NCBI GenBank assembly: GCA_902363555.1
Contig: CABJAM010000013.1
Location: 1 to 64,000, forward strand
Direction of reading: 5' to 3'
Length of the DNA: 64,000 nucleotides
Source: Lachnospiraceae bacterium
Lineage (GTDB): Bacteria > Bacillota > Clostridia > Lachnospirales > Lachnospiraceae
The notes under the pieces were generated by a model. The model had not been told where the DNA came from. It saw nothing but the letters and a program-made list of their open reading frames with translations, and searched no databases. Position numbers and translations under genes: made by a program. Below, in pieces: positions 1 through 9,785 of this stretch. Within the stretch, counting starts at the first letter, position 1, and each line of letters opens with the position of its first letter.

Positions 1-100
<100 letters not shown>

Positions 101-524
101 GCTTTGTCACATTTTTCAAAGAAAATCTATGACTGATTCGTGCATCTGCGCGATTCCACTTTCATGGTTTTGATACTTATTCAGAACGACAACTAGCTAA
201 TTGTTTGTTATCATTCCCGTTATTACTTTGGTTTTTGTTCTTTGAAATATTCTCTTTACAGCTTTGAAGGACAAGGGCTAGGCTCCGACAACCTCGCGAA
301 GCAAGTCCGCTCGGTCGCTGGCGCTTTGCCAATGCACCTGGAGGTGCATTCCGCGTAATTTTCAGTCGTCCATAGGTGAGCAAGCTCCCCTCTGGCCGTC
401 TGCAATTTTCGCTCCGCGCACTGCGTGCGCTGTCAAAGCTGTTTTACGAATTTTCGGGATTGTTTTATTGTTTAATTATCAATGTTCGTTTGTTGCTGTC
501 GTTTTGTGTTCCAGCAACTTTTAT
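101..524 (-). other. rRNA transcribed leader, no gene
   Basis: This is the stretch between the proximal rRNA promoter and the 16S gene on the minus strand. It is AT-rich at both ends with a GC-rich block at roughly 265-430. Short reading frames cross it on both strands, but none has a ribosome-binding site or recognisable protein. It most likely carries the rRNA leader with processing and antitermination signals; I did not identify a boxA with confidence. Confidence 0.6.
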
Positions 525-553
525 AGATTATCATGTTTGACATTTTTTGTCAA
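525..553 (-). promoter_or_regulatory. rRNA operon promoter, proximal (P2)
   Basis: On the minus strand TTGACA (548-553) is followed after 17 nt by TAATCT (525-530). It lies about 425 nt before the 16S 5' end and 70 nt downstream of a second, similar promoter. Tandem sigma-A promoters are usual for rRNA operons. Confidence 0.7.
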
Positions 554-624
554 GCACTTTTTCTATTTTTTTCCAGCTTCAGGTTTTCGATGTTGTTTTT
601 GTCGTTTTCCCTCAGCGCTTTATT

Positions 625-653
625 ATAATACCACCGGGGTTCCGGTTTGTCAA
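625..653 (-). promoter_or_regulatory. rRNA operon promoter, distal (P1)
   Basis: On the minus strand TTGACA (648-653), a 17-nt spacer and TATTAT (625-630) form a near-consensus sigma-A promoter directed toward the 16S gene. AT-rich DNA upstream (654-740) could act as an UP element. Confidence 0.7.
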
Positions 654-775
654 CAAGTTTTTTAAATTTTTTTTATTATTTTGACTTTTAATACAAAAAC
701 AGCAATTTTAAATACTATCTTGTAATTGTATGTTCATTTAATTCAATTTAATTTATAAGATAAAGACAATCATAA

Positions 776-876
776 AGCCGCCACATCCAGGCTGTAAATG
801 GGGAACGGATATTTCATTGGAAGGCCATAGCCCCTGAAATATCCGCTCCTCAAATTACAGTCTGGACGTGGCGGCT
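776..876. repeat. 101-bp nested inverted repeat downstream of MATE gene
   Basis: The two halves pair in blocks: AGCCGCCAC with GTGGCGGCT, TCCAG with CTGGA, CTGTAA with TTACAG, and CGGATATTTCA with TGAAATATCCG. The apical loop is about 20 nt. It begins about 30 nt past the MATE stop codon and lies upstream of the rRNA promoters. It could end MATE transcription and shield the rRNA promoters, although no clean U-tract follows on the minus strand. Confidence 0.75.
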
Positions 877-905
877 TCAAAATATGAAGAATCGGTTCCA
901 GTACT

Positions 906-2306
906 TTATGCCTGTGCTCCGGCATCTTCTACGGACGGAGTTTCGCCGACAATACATTTATTTTTCCATTTTCCCCGGACATAAGCCGCCCACGGTATGA
1001 TCAAACCAATGATCCAGCCAATGCCATAAGAATAGTAAATATATTCTTTTCCGAAGAAATAGGCCAGTAAATAAGCCGCCGGTACACGAACGATCCAAAG
1101 ACCGACCAGCGAGGAGATCAAAGGCACGATCATTTCCCCCGCACCCCTTAAAGTACTGCTGTAAATAAATCCGGCTGCCAAAAGTACATAAAATGGCAGT
1201 ACGCTGTGCAGATACCAGACGCCGGATTCGATAACATCGGCATCCTGAGAGAACATCCGCATAAACCAGTTACTTAACGGGTATAAAATCCCTCCGATAA
1301 CAACACACACCACAACCGACAGCACAAGTGCGGCGCGCGTTCCATGCTTTACCCGGTCCATCCGGTGAGCTCCGATATTCTGTCCGGTATATGTCGTCAC
1401 GGCTATGGAAAAGCTCTGTACCGGCATAAATGCGAAGGAGTCAATTTTATTGGCGCCGTTAAAGCCCGCCATAAATGTGGAGCCATAGCTGTTTACCAGG
1501 GCCTGCATGACCATAATACCTATGGAAAAGCACATCTGCTGGATACCTGACGGGATACCAAGCTTTAAAGCCTGCTTGAATAAGATCTTATCAAACTTCA
1601 AATGCCTGAAATTAATCTTGATAATGGAATACTTCTTTTGTATATAGAAGACACCGAACAGCCACGACACGATCTGGGCAATGATCGTGGCCAGGGCTAC
1701 GCCAAAAACGCCCATGCGTATTCCCGCCGTAAACAGCAGGTCCAATACGATATTCACTACGGTGGCTATGGCCAGGAATACCAGCGATGTACGGCTGTCA
1801 CCGAGCCCCTGCAATATACCGGCATTGACATTATAACCCATCATACCGATCATACCGATGAATACCACGATCATATAGGTGGTGGCCATCTCCAGTGTTC
1901 CGTCATCGGGCACCTTCATTAATATAAGTAACGGCCGGCTAAGCAATACGCCCACAATGGTGAGTGGTACGATACCGATCAGCATGGCTTTGTATATCGT
2001 ACTGACCGTCTTTTGCAGCCGTTCGTAATCCTTTGCTCCAAAGTACTGGGAAACCATGATGGTGGCACCGGTACCGATTCCCATAAACAGGGAGCTGAGC
2101 ATAAAAATAACCGGAAACCCGGTTCCAACAGCGGCCAAAGCCTTCGGCCCAACGATATTTCCGACGATAATACTGTCGACCATGTTATAAAGCTGCTGCA
2201 AAACATTTCCTATTAATAATGGTATGGAAAATAAAAAAATCAGCTTGTACGGGCTGCCCGTGGTCATATCCATGGAGCCGCCCTCTTTTTTCTTTTCGCT
2301 ACTCAC
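906..2306 (-). CDS. MATE family multidrug/Na+ efflux transporter
   Basis: This is a 466-residue polytopic inner-membrane protein with about 12 hydrophobic segments. Its N-terminal region (residues about 12-60) has the MATE pattern: a GSPYKLIFLFSIPLLIGN segment, then LYNMVDSIIVGN and GPKALAAVGTGFP. MATE proteins export cationic drugs or metabolites using a Na+ or H+ gradient; the substrate cannot be read from sequence. The start is a GTG with GGAGGGG about 6 nt upstream; an ATG at 2273 is a weaker alternative. It stands alone, with no regulator beside it. The family call is firm. Confidence 0.92.
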   Translation of the reverse strand: MSSEKKKEGGSMDMTTGSPYKLIFLFSIPLLIGNVLQQLYNMVDSIIVGNIVGPKALAAVGTGFPVIFMLSSLFMGIGTGATIMVSQYFGAKDYERLQKTVSTIYKAMLIGIVPLTIVGVLLSRPLLILMKVPDDGTLEMATTYMIVVFIGMIGMMGYNVNAGILQGLGDSRTSLVFLAIATVVNIVLDLLFTAGIRMGVFGVALATIIAQIVSWLFGVFYIQKKYSIIKINFRHLKFDKILFKQALKLGIPSGIQQMCFSIGIMVMQALVNSYGSTFMAGFNGANKIDSFAFMPVQSFSIAVTTYTGQNIGAHRMDRVKHGTRAALVLSVVVCVVIGGILYPLSNWFMRMFSQDADVIESGVWYLHSVLPFYVLLAAGFIYSSTLRGAGEMIVPLISSLVGLWIVRVPAAYLLAYFFGKEYIYYSYGIGWIIGLIIPWAAYVRGKWKNKCIVGETPSVEDAGAQA

Positions 2307-2455
2307 GAAATCCCCTCCGTTTCATCTCATTTTCATATGCTGTCTGTTTTAATGATAACTGCTTTTTTAACATATTTCAATATAATATGAAGAAACTCCA
2401 ATGATATAGCAATATCTGTCTAAATGCGCAGCATTTTTTAACTACTTAACTATTA

Positions 2456-4021
2456 TTATCGGTGCATATAACGATTGTACGCATCCTGATAACATTTTAC
2501 GGCATCGTCAATCCCCATCGTTTTTAATGTGCGGATATAGCCCGGCCATTCGGTATCGATATCCACAGCTCCGACGATCATCCGGTTCGCCATATCCTGC
2601 ACGTAGTCTTCGATATCCGGAAGGATACTGCCGCAAATCTCCTGCTCATTGACCGTGAGCGTTACGGCTGGTACAAACAGATCATCCCCATCCCTGTTCC
2701 ATATCTCACACATTTGCATTTCTTCATCGGAACAGCCTTCCAGGTCACGATAAATATCCTTCAGCCCCATCATATTCGACGGCAGCAAACACGTATCGAT
2801 CATCTTCTGTCTTGTATGACCGGACGGATTTTTAAGTATCTTATCCGTATACGTTATTTCCCCTTGATCATTGTAGACAAACGTATCATTTTCCAGGCCA
2901 TAAGACAGATCAAAGGCAATCTCCGGGTCGTAAAGATCATCCAGCATGGACAAAATACCCGGCAGCGCTTCTTCGGATACTGCCTTTGTGATATATATTT
3001 TCCGCAAAATGCTTTTAGCCTCTCCAGCCTGAGACACCTCGCCCGCATTCTGCACAGGATACTGCACCGCAGCAAATCTGGCATTTCCGGACATCATCGT
3101 TTCCATCTCCTGAACCTTATGATAAACGCAAAGCATTGCACCGGTTTCTCCACGTACACACGCATCTGTATCAATACCATAGACATCATTGGTTATATAT
3201 TCCGGGCCGATCAGCCCCTCCGTATACCATCGGTGCATCTGTTTTAAATAATTTTTCCACCCGACAGTTTCCGGGCCATATTCCACGGTATTGCGGTTCA
3301 TCTGCATCGTCGGAATGGCGCCAAAGCCGCCGCTCATGCCCGGTGACCGGACAGCATATCCCAAACCGGAAATATAAAGGGGCTGGCTGCATCCATACGA
3401 ATCCCGAAAAACCGTCAGCATTTCTTCCCAATCATCGTAAGTGACCGGCAGATCCAAGCCGGCCTCCTCCAGCCAGTCCGCACGCACGATCATGCCGCCC
3501 ACTGCTATCGAAGCATTAAGCGTTCCGGCGGCTGTATTATAATCATACACCGTCAGTCCGATGATTCTGCCATCATCGTCGTAGGCAAGCCGCTTATTTT
3601 CATCACTGGCTGTAATAATTGCGCTGTAATTGGGCATATAGTCTTTAATATAATCCGTTAAATCCCAAAACACCCCATCGGCAACAGCGGTATCCACGCC
3701 GCTCTTATACTCCTGCGATCCCGGGAAAAATACGATATCGCAGTAATTTCCGTCAAGAAACATTTCTTCGAGCATATCTAATTCGCCCCATCCCGGATGG
3801 ACAAATTGGAAAGCTATGCCATATTTTTCTTCCATACGCTGTATCGTCTCATTTTGGGAATAATCCGAAATCACATCACCATCCGGTCCGATACAATAAA
3901 TGGTAATCGATGAGCCCTCCGGCATCGCCTCACGCCCGGTTAAATCCCCACGACTTTCACGATTGCATGAACTGAACAGTATTATAACAGCAATGCATAT
4001 AGCCATGACTCTTTTAATCAT
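2456..4021 (-). CDS. Extracellular solute-binding lipoprotein (ABC importer)
   Basis: This 521-residue protein has a signal peptide ending in a lipobox (LFSSC, lipidated Cys19), so it is anchored outside the membrane. The rest resembles family-1 carbohydrate-binding proteins of the LplA/YtcQ type that work with LplB/LplC-like permeases. It is the last gene of the minus-strand operon starting at 10706 and overlaps the preceding regulator gene by ATGA, so translation is coupled. The operon already has a solute-binding protein at 8172-9752. This second, more diverged one may be an alternative binding subunit or a ligand sensor for the membrane regulator next to it. The latter role is inference. 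Confidence 0.85.
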   Translation of the reverse strand: MIKRVMAICIAVIILFSSCNRESRGDLTGREAMPEGSSITIYCIGPDGDVISDYSQNETIQRMEEKYGIAFQFVHPGWGELDMLEEMFLDGNYCDIVFFPGSQEYKSGVDTAVADGVFWDLTDYIKDYMPNYSAIITASDENKRLAYDDDGRIIGLTVYDYNTAAGTLNASIAVGGMIVRADWLEEAGLDLPVTYDDWEEMLTVFRDSYGCSQPLYISGLGYAVRSPGMSGGFGAIPTMQMNRNTVEYGPETVGWKNYLKQMHRWYTEGLIGPEYITNDVYGIDTDACVRGETGAMLCVYHKVQEMETMMSGNARFAAVQYPVQNAGEVSQAGEAKSILRKIYITKAVSEEALPGILSMLDDLYDPEIAFDLSYGLENDTFVYNDQGEITYTDKILKNPSGHTRQKMIDTCLLPSNMMGLKDIYRDLEGCSDEEMQMCEIWNRDGDDLFVPAVTLTVNEQEICGSILPDIEDYVQDMANRMIVGAVDIDTEWPGYIRTLKTMGIDDAVKCYQDAYNRYMHR

Positions 4022-6219
4022 ATATTTTCACCCCCTGCTTTTTGCATACTCTTAAACTGGCCCGGTGTAACGCCTTCATATTTCTTGAAGGTTCTGATAA
4101 AACCTCTGGCATCCAGATATCCGCATTTTGCCGCAACATCCTGAACACTCATATCCCCTTTTAAGAGCAGCTTTGCCTGGCGTATACGCTCTTTATGGAT
4201 CACATCCAGGATACCTTCCCCGGTATATTTTTTGAACATACTTGATGCATAGGATGCGGTCCGGTTGAAATGTTCACTGATACTCCCCGCCGTGATCGCC
4301 GGATCTGTGGCATGCTCCATAATATACATGCGCATCTTTTCATAAACGTCCTTTCCGTCCGTATCATTTTCATCCTTCTGACTGAGCTTTTCCAGCATCT
4401 GATCCGCAAATTCATACATTTTTCTCACATTTTTCTGCGGCTTGCCCAAAACATAGGTCTTATAGCGCTCTTTATACGGAACCGAAATGACAGAGATGAC
4501 CGTGATCATTCTTGTTCGTGCACAGTCCGGCTCTATATTGGGGATTGCAATATTTTCATCCCATATCTGCCGGAGCGCCTTTTTGCCATCCGCGTAGTCA
4601 GAAATCATGATCGTGTTCATCAGTCGTTTCAGATTGTCGCTGAATATACCTTTATCCTTTCGGATGCCGGAAGCCGCATCCTCATACCATGCCGGTATAT
4701 TTTCCCCATGAATGAGCTCAACATATTCAACCATATAGTCCGCCTGCGCTTTTCCGCGATGTATTTTGCTAAAGGATGTGAGCTTTTCGCTGATACCACA
4801 TGCCGAGGATATGGTGACACGATTTTCCATAAACTTCATGGCTTCCCTGATTTTTTCCTCCACGGCCGGCGTACGGCTCCGGATCAGCATATACACCTTA
4901 TCCCAATCCTCCACCGGATGTAAGATCAAATCCTGGGCAAGAATCTCGCTGAAAATATTTTTCACACAAAACACAAGAATCTCGTAATCCGACAATTCTG
5001 TCAAATCCAGCAATTTCACTTCCATGACATAAAATTCATCACTGATGTCCTGTTCATGCTCCTTTTCATAGGCGGCAATGACCTTCTCACTCTTTTCCTG
5101 CCCGAGAACGATCTGTGTCAATCGGTTCTGATCCTGAAAATCACGGTATTTGATGATCTGATCACTGAGTACCGAAGCATTCCTGTAAATTTCCTCATAA
5201 GTAAATTTCTCATCGGACACATTTTCACAGTCAAGCACCTGGGAGATTTTTTTCAATGGCTCCGTATTCTTTTTTGTAAACCAGCGGGCCAGCCACACAC
5301 TGACGCCGGACAAGACAAACATACTGATAATTACAAAGCAGACAACGGCAAATACATCCGCATAATAACTGCTCCATTCGGAAACATAGTAATAGCTCAG
5401 CCCCATATGCTCCGACGTTCTTGCGGAATAGATGTATCTGTTCCGGTCAAAAGAAACAGATGCAAATACTTTATTTTCCTTTTGGATCTGTTCGACAAGC
5501 GGCCCAATACTTTCCGATGTGCCAATATAGCCCAAAGTATCGTCCGCCAGGTAACAATTTTTCGCCTCATCGATACAGATCGTGTCAATAAATTCCTCTA
5601 TCAGTTTTGTATCCATCTCCACGATCAGATAAGCGTCTGCTCTGCAGTAGGACTTTTTGTAAATCCCCTGGATAAAAAACATCCTGCAATCCGCATCTCC
5701 AGAATGAGTCACATATAAGCTGCTCTTTTTATCACCGATCATCTGCTTTGCCGCGTCTTCTGAAAATTCCATCGCCCGCATCTGAGCCGCGTATTCATTC
5801 TCATGGAATATCTCATTGCTGCCGATCATATATTTTTGATTTGTATTTAATAAAAATATATCGGTAATATATTTATATCCGGCACACCGATCTGCAAAAT
5901 CTTCCATAAGACTTTTTACATCAAGCACTTGGGCGCCATAAAAATTTTTGCGTCCGGAATAACTCAAAACCTTATGGACAAGCGTTTCACCAGATAGCTG
6001 CTTTGCCTGATTTTCAATTTCTCCAAACATATTGTCAAGCTGCAGCACGACCTTATCCAGCTCCGCAGCATTTCCCTCGGACATGGTGCGGTTTGTCTTC
6101 ACAACTAAAAAAATACACAAAATAAGCTCAATAAAAACAGAGATACACGCCATGACCAGATAAGTCTTAAGTATGTATCTCTGTATATTTTTTTCCGCTG
6201 ATACCTTCCTGCTTTTCAT
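4018..6219 (-). CDS. Membrane-bound AraC-family transcriptional regulator
   Basis: A 733-residue protein with a membrane segment near residues 17-38, a large predicted extracellular sensor region, a second membrane segment near 285-310, a long cytoplasmic linker and a C-terminal AraC/XylS double helix-turn-helix (about 635-725). The second helix-turn-helix carries MSVQDVAAKCGYLDARGFIRTF. Single-polypeptide sensor-regulators of this kind control neighbouring sugar ABC operons in Firmicutes. It lies inside the operon between the permease and the last lipoprotein gene, which fits autoregulation by extracellular ligand. A GAGGGTGAG ribosome-binding site precedes the ATG. The ligand is unknown. 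Confidence 0.88.
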   Translation of the reverse strand: MKSRKVSAEKNIQRYILKTYLVMACISVFIELILCIFLVVKTNRTMSEGNAAELDKVVLQLDNMFGEIENQAKQLSGETLVHKVLSYSGRKNFYGAQVLDVKSLMEDFADRCAGYKYITDIFLLNTNQKYMIGSNEIFHENEYAAQMRAMEFSEDAAKQMIGDKKSSLYVTHSGDADCRMFFIQGIYKKSYCRADAYLIVEMDTKLIEEFIDTICIDEAKNCYLADDTLGYIGTSESIGPLVEQIQKENKVFASVSFDRNRYIYSARTSEHMGLSYYYVSEWSSYYADVFAVVCFVIISMFVLSGVSVWLARWFTKKNTEPLKKISQVLDCENVSDEKFTYEEIYRNASVLSDQIIKYRDFQDQNRLTQIVLGQEKSEKVIAAYEKEHEQDISDEFYVMEVKLLDLTELSDYEILVFCVKNIFSEILAQDLILHPVEDWDKVYMLIRSRTPAVEEKIREAMKFMENRVTISSACGISEKLTSFSKIHRGKAQADYMVEYVELIHGENIPAWYEDAASGIRKDKGIFSDNLKRLMNTIMISDYADGKKALRQIWDENIAIPNIEPDCARTRMITVISVISVPYKERYKTYVLGKPQKNVRKMYEFADQMLEKLSQKDENDTDGKDVYEKMRMYIMEHATDPAITAGSISEHFNRTASYASSMFKKYTGEGILDVIHKERIRQAKLLLKGDMSVQDVAAKCGYLDARGFIRTFKKYEGVTPGQFKSMQKAGGENI

Positions 6220-6294
6220 CCCCGCTCACCCTCACATTATATGTATCAAAAACCATAATCTAACTTTACAGCAAGCGCGGGCAAAAGTCAAATC

Positions 6295-7170
6295 TCACCC
6301 TTTTACTGAACCCATTGTAATACCTTTAACAAAATATTTCTGAAAAAACGGATAGGCGCACATCAGCGGAAGGATACCGATCACGGCAATGGCCAGGCGC
6401 ATGGTGATCGTCGGCACGCCCTCCGACTGTGTTGTAAGCTGCGACAAATAACTGGCACTGTTATTTATACTATTTAATACATTCATAATTCCCCATTTTG
6501 CATAATCATTAATATAGTAGGTACCGTTCTGCCAGTCATTCCAGTAGGCGATCCCCTGCATCAGCGCAACCGTGGCAAGAATTGGCTTGGACAGCGGCAG
6601 TGCAATCTTAAGGAAGCATCGAAACTCGGATGCGCCGTCTATTTTTGCGGATTCATAAAGCTCCTCCGGCACAGACCCCTGATAGTACCCTTTTACAAGC
6701 ATGATCGTGAACGCACTTGTGACAAGGTTGGGGATCACATAGGCCAGATAAGAGTTTTTTAAATGGAAAATCTGCGTGTAGTTCACATAGCTGGCAACCA
6801 TACCGCCGTTAAACAGCATCGTAACAACAAACAGGAACGTAATGATCCCGCGGCCGTACAGATTTCTTTTTGAAAGCATATACGCACACGGTGCGGTCAC
6901 GCAAAGACAGAGGATGACACCACAAAGTGTGACGCAGATGGTGATCAGATATGCCTTTCCGAAAGTCTGCCAGCGGGTGAGCACATACTGGTAAGCCAGT
7001 GTGGACCACTTGCCCGGGATCAGTGAAAAACCATGCTGTACTGCCCATGTCTCATCGGTAAATGATGCCGCAAAGAGTATCCAAAACGGAACAATGACAG
7101 CGATGGACACCAATATCATAATGATATTTGATAATAACAAAAATCTGTTCTTTTTCTTAAAAATGGTCAT
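6295..7170 (-). CDS. Carbohydrate ABC transporter permease (LplC/MalG-like)
   Basis: A 291-residue inner-membrane protein with six hydrophobic segments. It has the binding-protein-dependent permease EAA loop (ESAKIDGASEFRCFLKIALP, about residues 180-200) that contacts the ATPase, and ends in the MGSVKG tail typical of LplC-type permeases. I chose the ATG at 7170 because AAGGGAGAAG sits 7-9 nt upstream; a GTG nine bases earlier is too close to that site. It follows the LplB-like permease by 16 nt. No ATPase gene is present in the operon, as is common for this subfamily, which shares a genome-wide MsmK-type ATPase. Confidence 0.92.
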   Translation of the reverse strand: MTIFKKKNRFLLLSNIIMILVSIAVIVPFWILFAASFTDETWAVQHGFSLIPGKWSTLAYQYVLTRWQTFGKAYLITICVTLCGVILCLCVTAPCAYMLSKRNLYGRGIITFLFVVTMLFNGGMVASYVNYTQIFHLKNSYLAYVIPNLVTSAFTIMLVKGYYQGSVPEELYESAKIDGASEFRCFLKIALPLSKPILATVALMQGIAYWNDWQNGTYYINDYAKWGIMNVLNSINNSASYLSQLTTQSEGVPTITMRLAIAVIGILPLMCAYPFFQKYFVKGITMGSVKG

Positions 7171-7186
7171 CTCTATCACTTCTCCC

Positions 7187-8113
7187 TTAAAATAATGCGT
7201 TTTCTTTGCTCATCTTTCGCACGATCGCATTAAAGAACATCATCATACAGAAGCACACAACGGACTGATAGAAGGATGCCGCTGAGGACATGCCCATATT
7301 TGATCCGCTTGTCAGTGCACGGAACACGTAGGTATCGATCGTATCGGTCACCGGATATAACACACCGGAGTTTTTTGTTACCTGATAGAACAGAGAATAA
7401 TCCGAACGGAAGATCCCGCCCATACCAAGGGTGACCATCATAATGATCGTCGGCTTTAGCATAGGAATCGTGATCTGTGTGATCTGCTTCCACTTGCCTG
7501 CACCGTCAAGCTCTGCGGCTTCATAATAATCGCGGCCAAAGCCTACGATGGTTGAAAGGTAAATGATCGTTGTAAAACCAAGGCCTTTCCAACTGTTGAC
7601 AATGGTCAGGATAAACGGCCAGTATTTCTTTTCCATATACCAACTGATCTTATCCACGCCGAAAACTCCGAGGAATGTATTCATAATACCTGTATCACTT
7701 AAAAATACAAAAACGATATAGGCCACGATGACATATGAGATCAGATAGGGCAAAAGCACCATGGACTGATAGAACTTTTTCGCCTTTGTGCTTACGATCT
7801 CATTGAGGAAAATGGCCAGTAATACCGCTAAACATGTATTTAAAATAAGCCATGAAAACTGATAGCACACTGTATTTCTCGTAATCCTCCACGCATCGGA
7901 TGCAAATAAAAACTTAAAGTTATCTAAGCCACACCATTTACTTCCGGATATGCCATCGATCACACGGTAATCCTTAAAAGCGATCTGTAAACCATACAAG
8001 GGCATATAGTTGTTGATAATAATATAAATTATGGCGGGCAACCCCATCAAATAGAATGGAATTGACTTTTTAAACCGTTTCCAGTTATTTGACTTTACTT
8101 TTGTACTTTCCAT
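7187..8113 (-). CDS. Carbohydrate ABC transporter permease (LplB-like)
   Basis: A 308-residue inner-membrane permease with about six membrane spans and the EAA motif (YEAAELDGAGKWKQITQITI, about residues 210-230). The start MPLYGLQIAFKDY segment and the NPLF-like C-terminus (SKENALF) are typical of LplB/YtcP-type subunits that import oligosaccharides or modified sugars. GGAGGCG lies 4 nt before the ATG. It pairs with the LplC-like permease downstream and the lipoprotein upstream. Confidence 0.92.
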   Translation of the reverse strand: MESTKVKSNNWKRFKKSIPFYLMGLPAIIYIIINNYMPLYGLQIAFKDYRVIDGISGSKWCGLDNFKFLFASDAWRITRNTVCYQFSWLILNTCLAVLLAIFLNEIVSTKAKKFYQSMVLLPYLISYVIVAYIVFVFLSDTGIMNTFLGVFGVDKISWYMEKKYWPFILTIVNSWKGLGFTTIIYLSTIVGFGRDYYEAAELDGAGKWKQITQITIPMLKPTIIMMVTLGMGGIFRSDYSLFYQVTKNSGVLYPVTDTIDTYVFRALTSGSNMGMSSAASFYQSVVCFCMMMFFNAIVRKMSKENALF

Positions 8114-8171
8114 ACAACGCCTCCGAAATCTATTATTGGGGGCTGCCCGCTGCAGCCCCGAGAACTATAAT

Positions 8172-9752
8172 TTATTTATTGCGGGCGGCTCTCCACGCGT
8201 CAAACTGCCGCTGGTTTTCTGCAATAATCTCGTCGATACCTGCGGTCTTTAATGCGGCATTAAAGTCTGCAATACGGCCTTCCACGTCCTCAACCATGCC
8301 GCACATCAGAGAGGCATTGTACTCGCCAACAACAGAAGATACTGCTGCAACCTGGGTTTTCACCGGCGTTGTGTCAAATACATAGCCGAACGCGGTGGAC
8401 AGCTTTGCATTTTTAGCGCTGTACTGGTCAAGGGTATCATACCATTCCTCTGTGTATGGCGCTTTTTGATAAACCTGTGCCAGATCCCCAAAGGTTACAA
8501 TCTGGAGCCCGTAACCTGTATTTGAGAAATCCACGCCTTCCGGGAAATCAATGATATGCTCACTGACCTTCACATAATGCTTTCCCTCAATACCGTAGTT
8601 CATAAGATTGGCCAGCTCGCCGTTGGTCATAATCATATTCAGTAGCTGGACAGCTTTTTCCGGACGCTCACTTGTCACTGTAACACCAAGGCTGTATTCA
8701 GGAATTGTCTGTCCGATTAAATATGTCTCACCAAAAGGAATTTCTCCCATATCCACACCCGTAATCTTTTTACTGTTATTCACAGATGTTGCATTGATTG
8801 GATTTAAGCTGATGCAGACCTGATGGGCCATCATAGCTGCAACTGCTGTGGTGCCGCTTGTCATGGAATCCGGCACCATAATGCCCTCCTCCCACCATTT
8901 TCTTAACTGCTTACACTGGTTCAGGTATTCTTCCGTTTCAAATACATTGACAATCTGCGTATCCTTTGTCATATCCATCAATACACCGTAGATACCATCA
9001 GCTCCCATTGCAGATCCAAATTTATCCATCTTTGTACCTGTGATCGCTACTGAAGGACCGTCGCCTGCGGTAAATGCATACCCCGGGAAGTCACTGTTTT
9101 TAATATTCTGATACAATTTATCGAGATATTCAATGGTCGACTCCGGATTTTCCGGGATCTCTATATTATATTTTTCAAAGTCCTCGATTCCGTATGTAAC
9201 AGCATCCCGGGATGCCGGATAATAATTGCCCGGCACACAGTAGTAATCATCGCCGATATAGCAGGCTTCCATCAGATTCCCTGCTTTTTCAAGCATTTCC
9301 GGTGCATACTCCTTGAGAAGATCGCCCAGTGGCAGCAGCAGACCGTTGGCCACAAGGCTCTGGGTGCTCGTAGTGTATCCGGCAAATACAATGTCGATCC
9401 GGTCACCGTCTGTACCGAGGAGATTCAACTGCTGCGCATGATCAGCGATGGTAATCTCACGAAACTTCACAGTACAGTTGATCGCAGGCACGGTAATTTC
9501 ATTAATGGCAGCCTCTACCTCAGCGGTATCCGGCTGAGCTACGCCGGAGCCGATCAGCTCAACGATAACCTCATAGGGTGCTTCATCAGCTCCGGATTTC
9601 CCATCTTCGCCAGACTTTGCCTGTGCACCGTCCGTTTTTGATTCCGCAGCCGTTGTGTCTGCTTTGCCTGTATTTCCACTCTGTCCGCCGCATCCGGCAA
9701 GCACAGTGAGCGCCATTGTCAATGACAGCACAATTGCCATAAATTTCTTCAT
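8172..9752 (-). CDS. Sugar ABC transporter substrate-binding lipoprotein
   Basis: A 526-residue secreted lipoprotein. The N-terminus is a signal peptide with lipobox LAGC (Cys21), followed by a Gly/Ser/Lys-rich spacer to about residue 58 and a family-1 extracellular solute-binding domain. GGAGGATAAATCT precedes the ATG. It is placed directly before the two permease genes and so supplies ligand specificity to that importer. The ligand is not evident; the creatininase-like enzyme upstream suggests the solute may contain an amide or lactam bond, which is inference. Confidence 0.92.
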   Translation of the reverse strand: MKKFMAIVLSLTMALTVLAGCGGQSGNTGKADTTAAESKTDGAQAKSGEDGKSGADEAPYEVIVELIGSGVAQPDTAEVEAAINEITVPAINCTVKFREITIADHAQQLNLLGTDGDRIDIVFAGYTTSTQSLVANGLLLPLGDLLKEYAPEMLEKAGNLMEACYIGDDYYCVPGNYYPASRDAVTYGIEDFEKYNIEIPENPESTIEYLDKLYQNIKNSDFPGYAFTAGDGPSVAITGTKMDKFGSAMGADGIYGVLMDMTKDTQIVNVFETEEYLNQCKQLRKWWEEGIMVPDSMTSGTTAVAAMMAHQVCISLNPINATSVNNSKKITGVDMGEIPFGETYLIGQTIPEYSLGVTVTSERPEKAVQLLNMIMTNGELANLMNYGIEGKHYVKVSEHIIDFPEGVDFSNTGYGLQIVTFGDLAQVYQKAPYTEEWYDTLDQYSAKNAKLSTAFGYVFDTTPVKTQVAAVSSVVGEYNASLMCGMVEDVEGRIADFNAALKTAGIDEIIAENQRQFDAWRAARNK

Positions 9753-9785
9753 AGATTTATCCTCCTATATCTCAATGCGTATCCT

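Noticed and set aside
177..665. Two short open frames in the rRNA leader
   Set aside because: They overlap the rRNA promoters and leader, have no ribosome-binding sites and no homology-like pattern.
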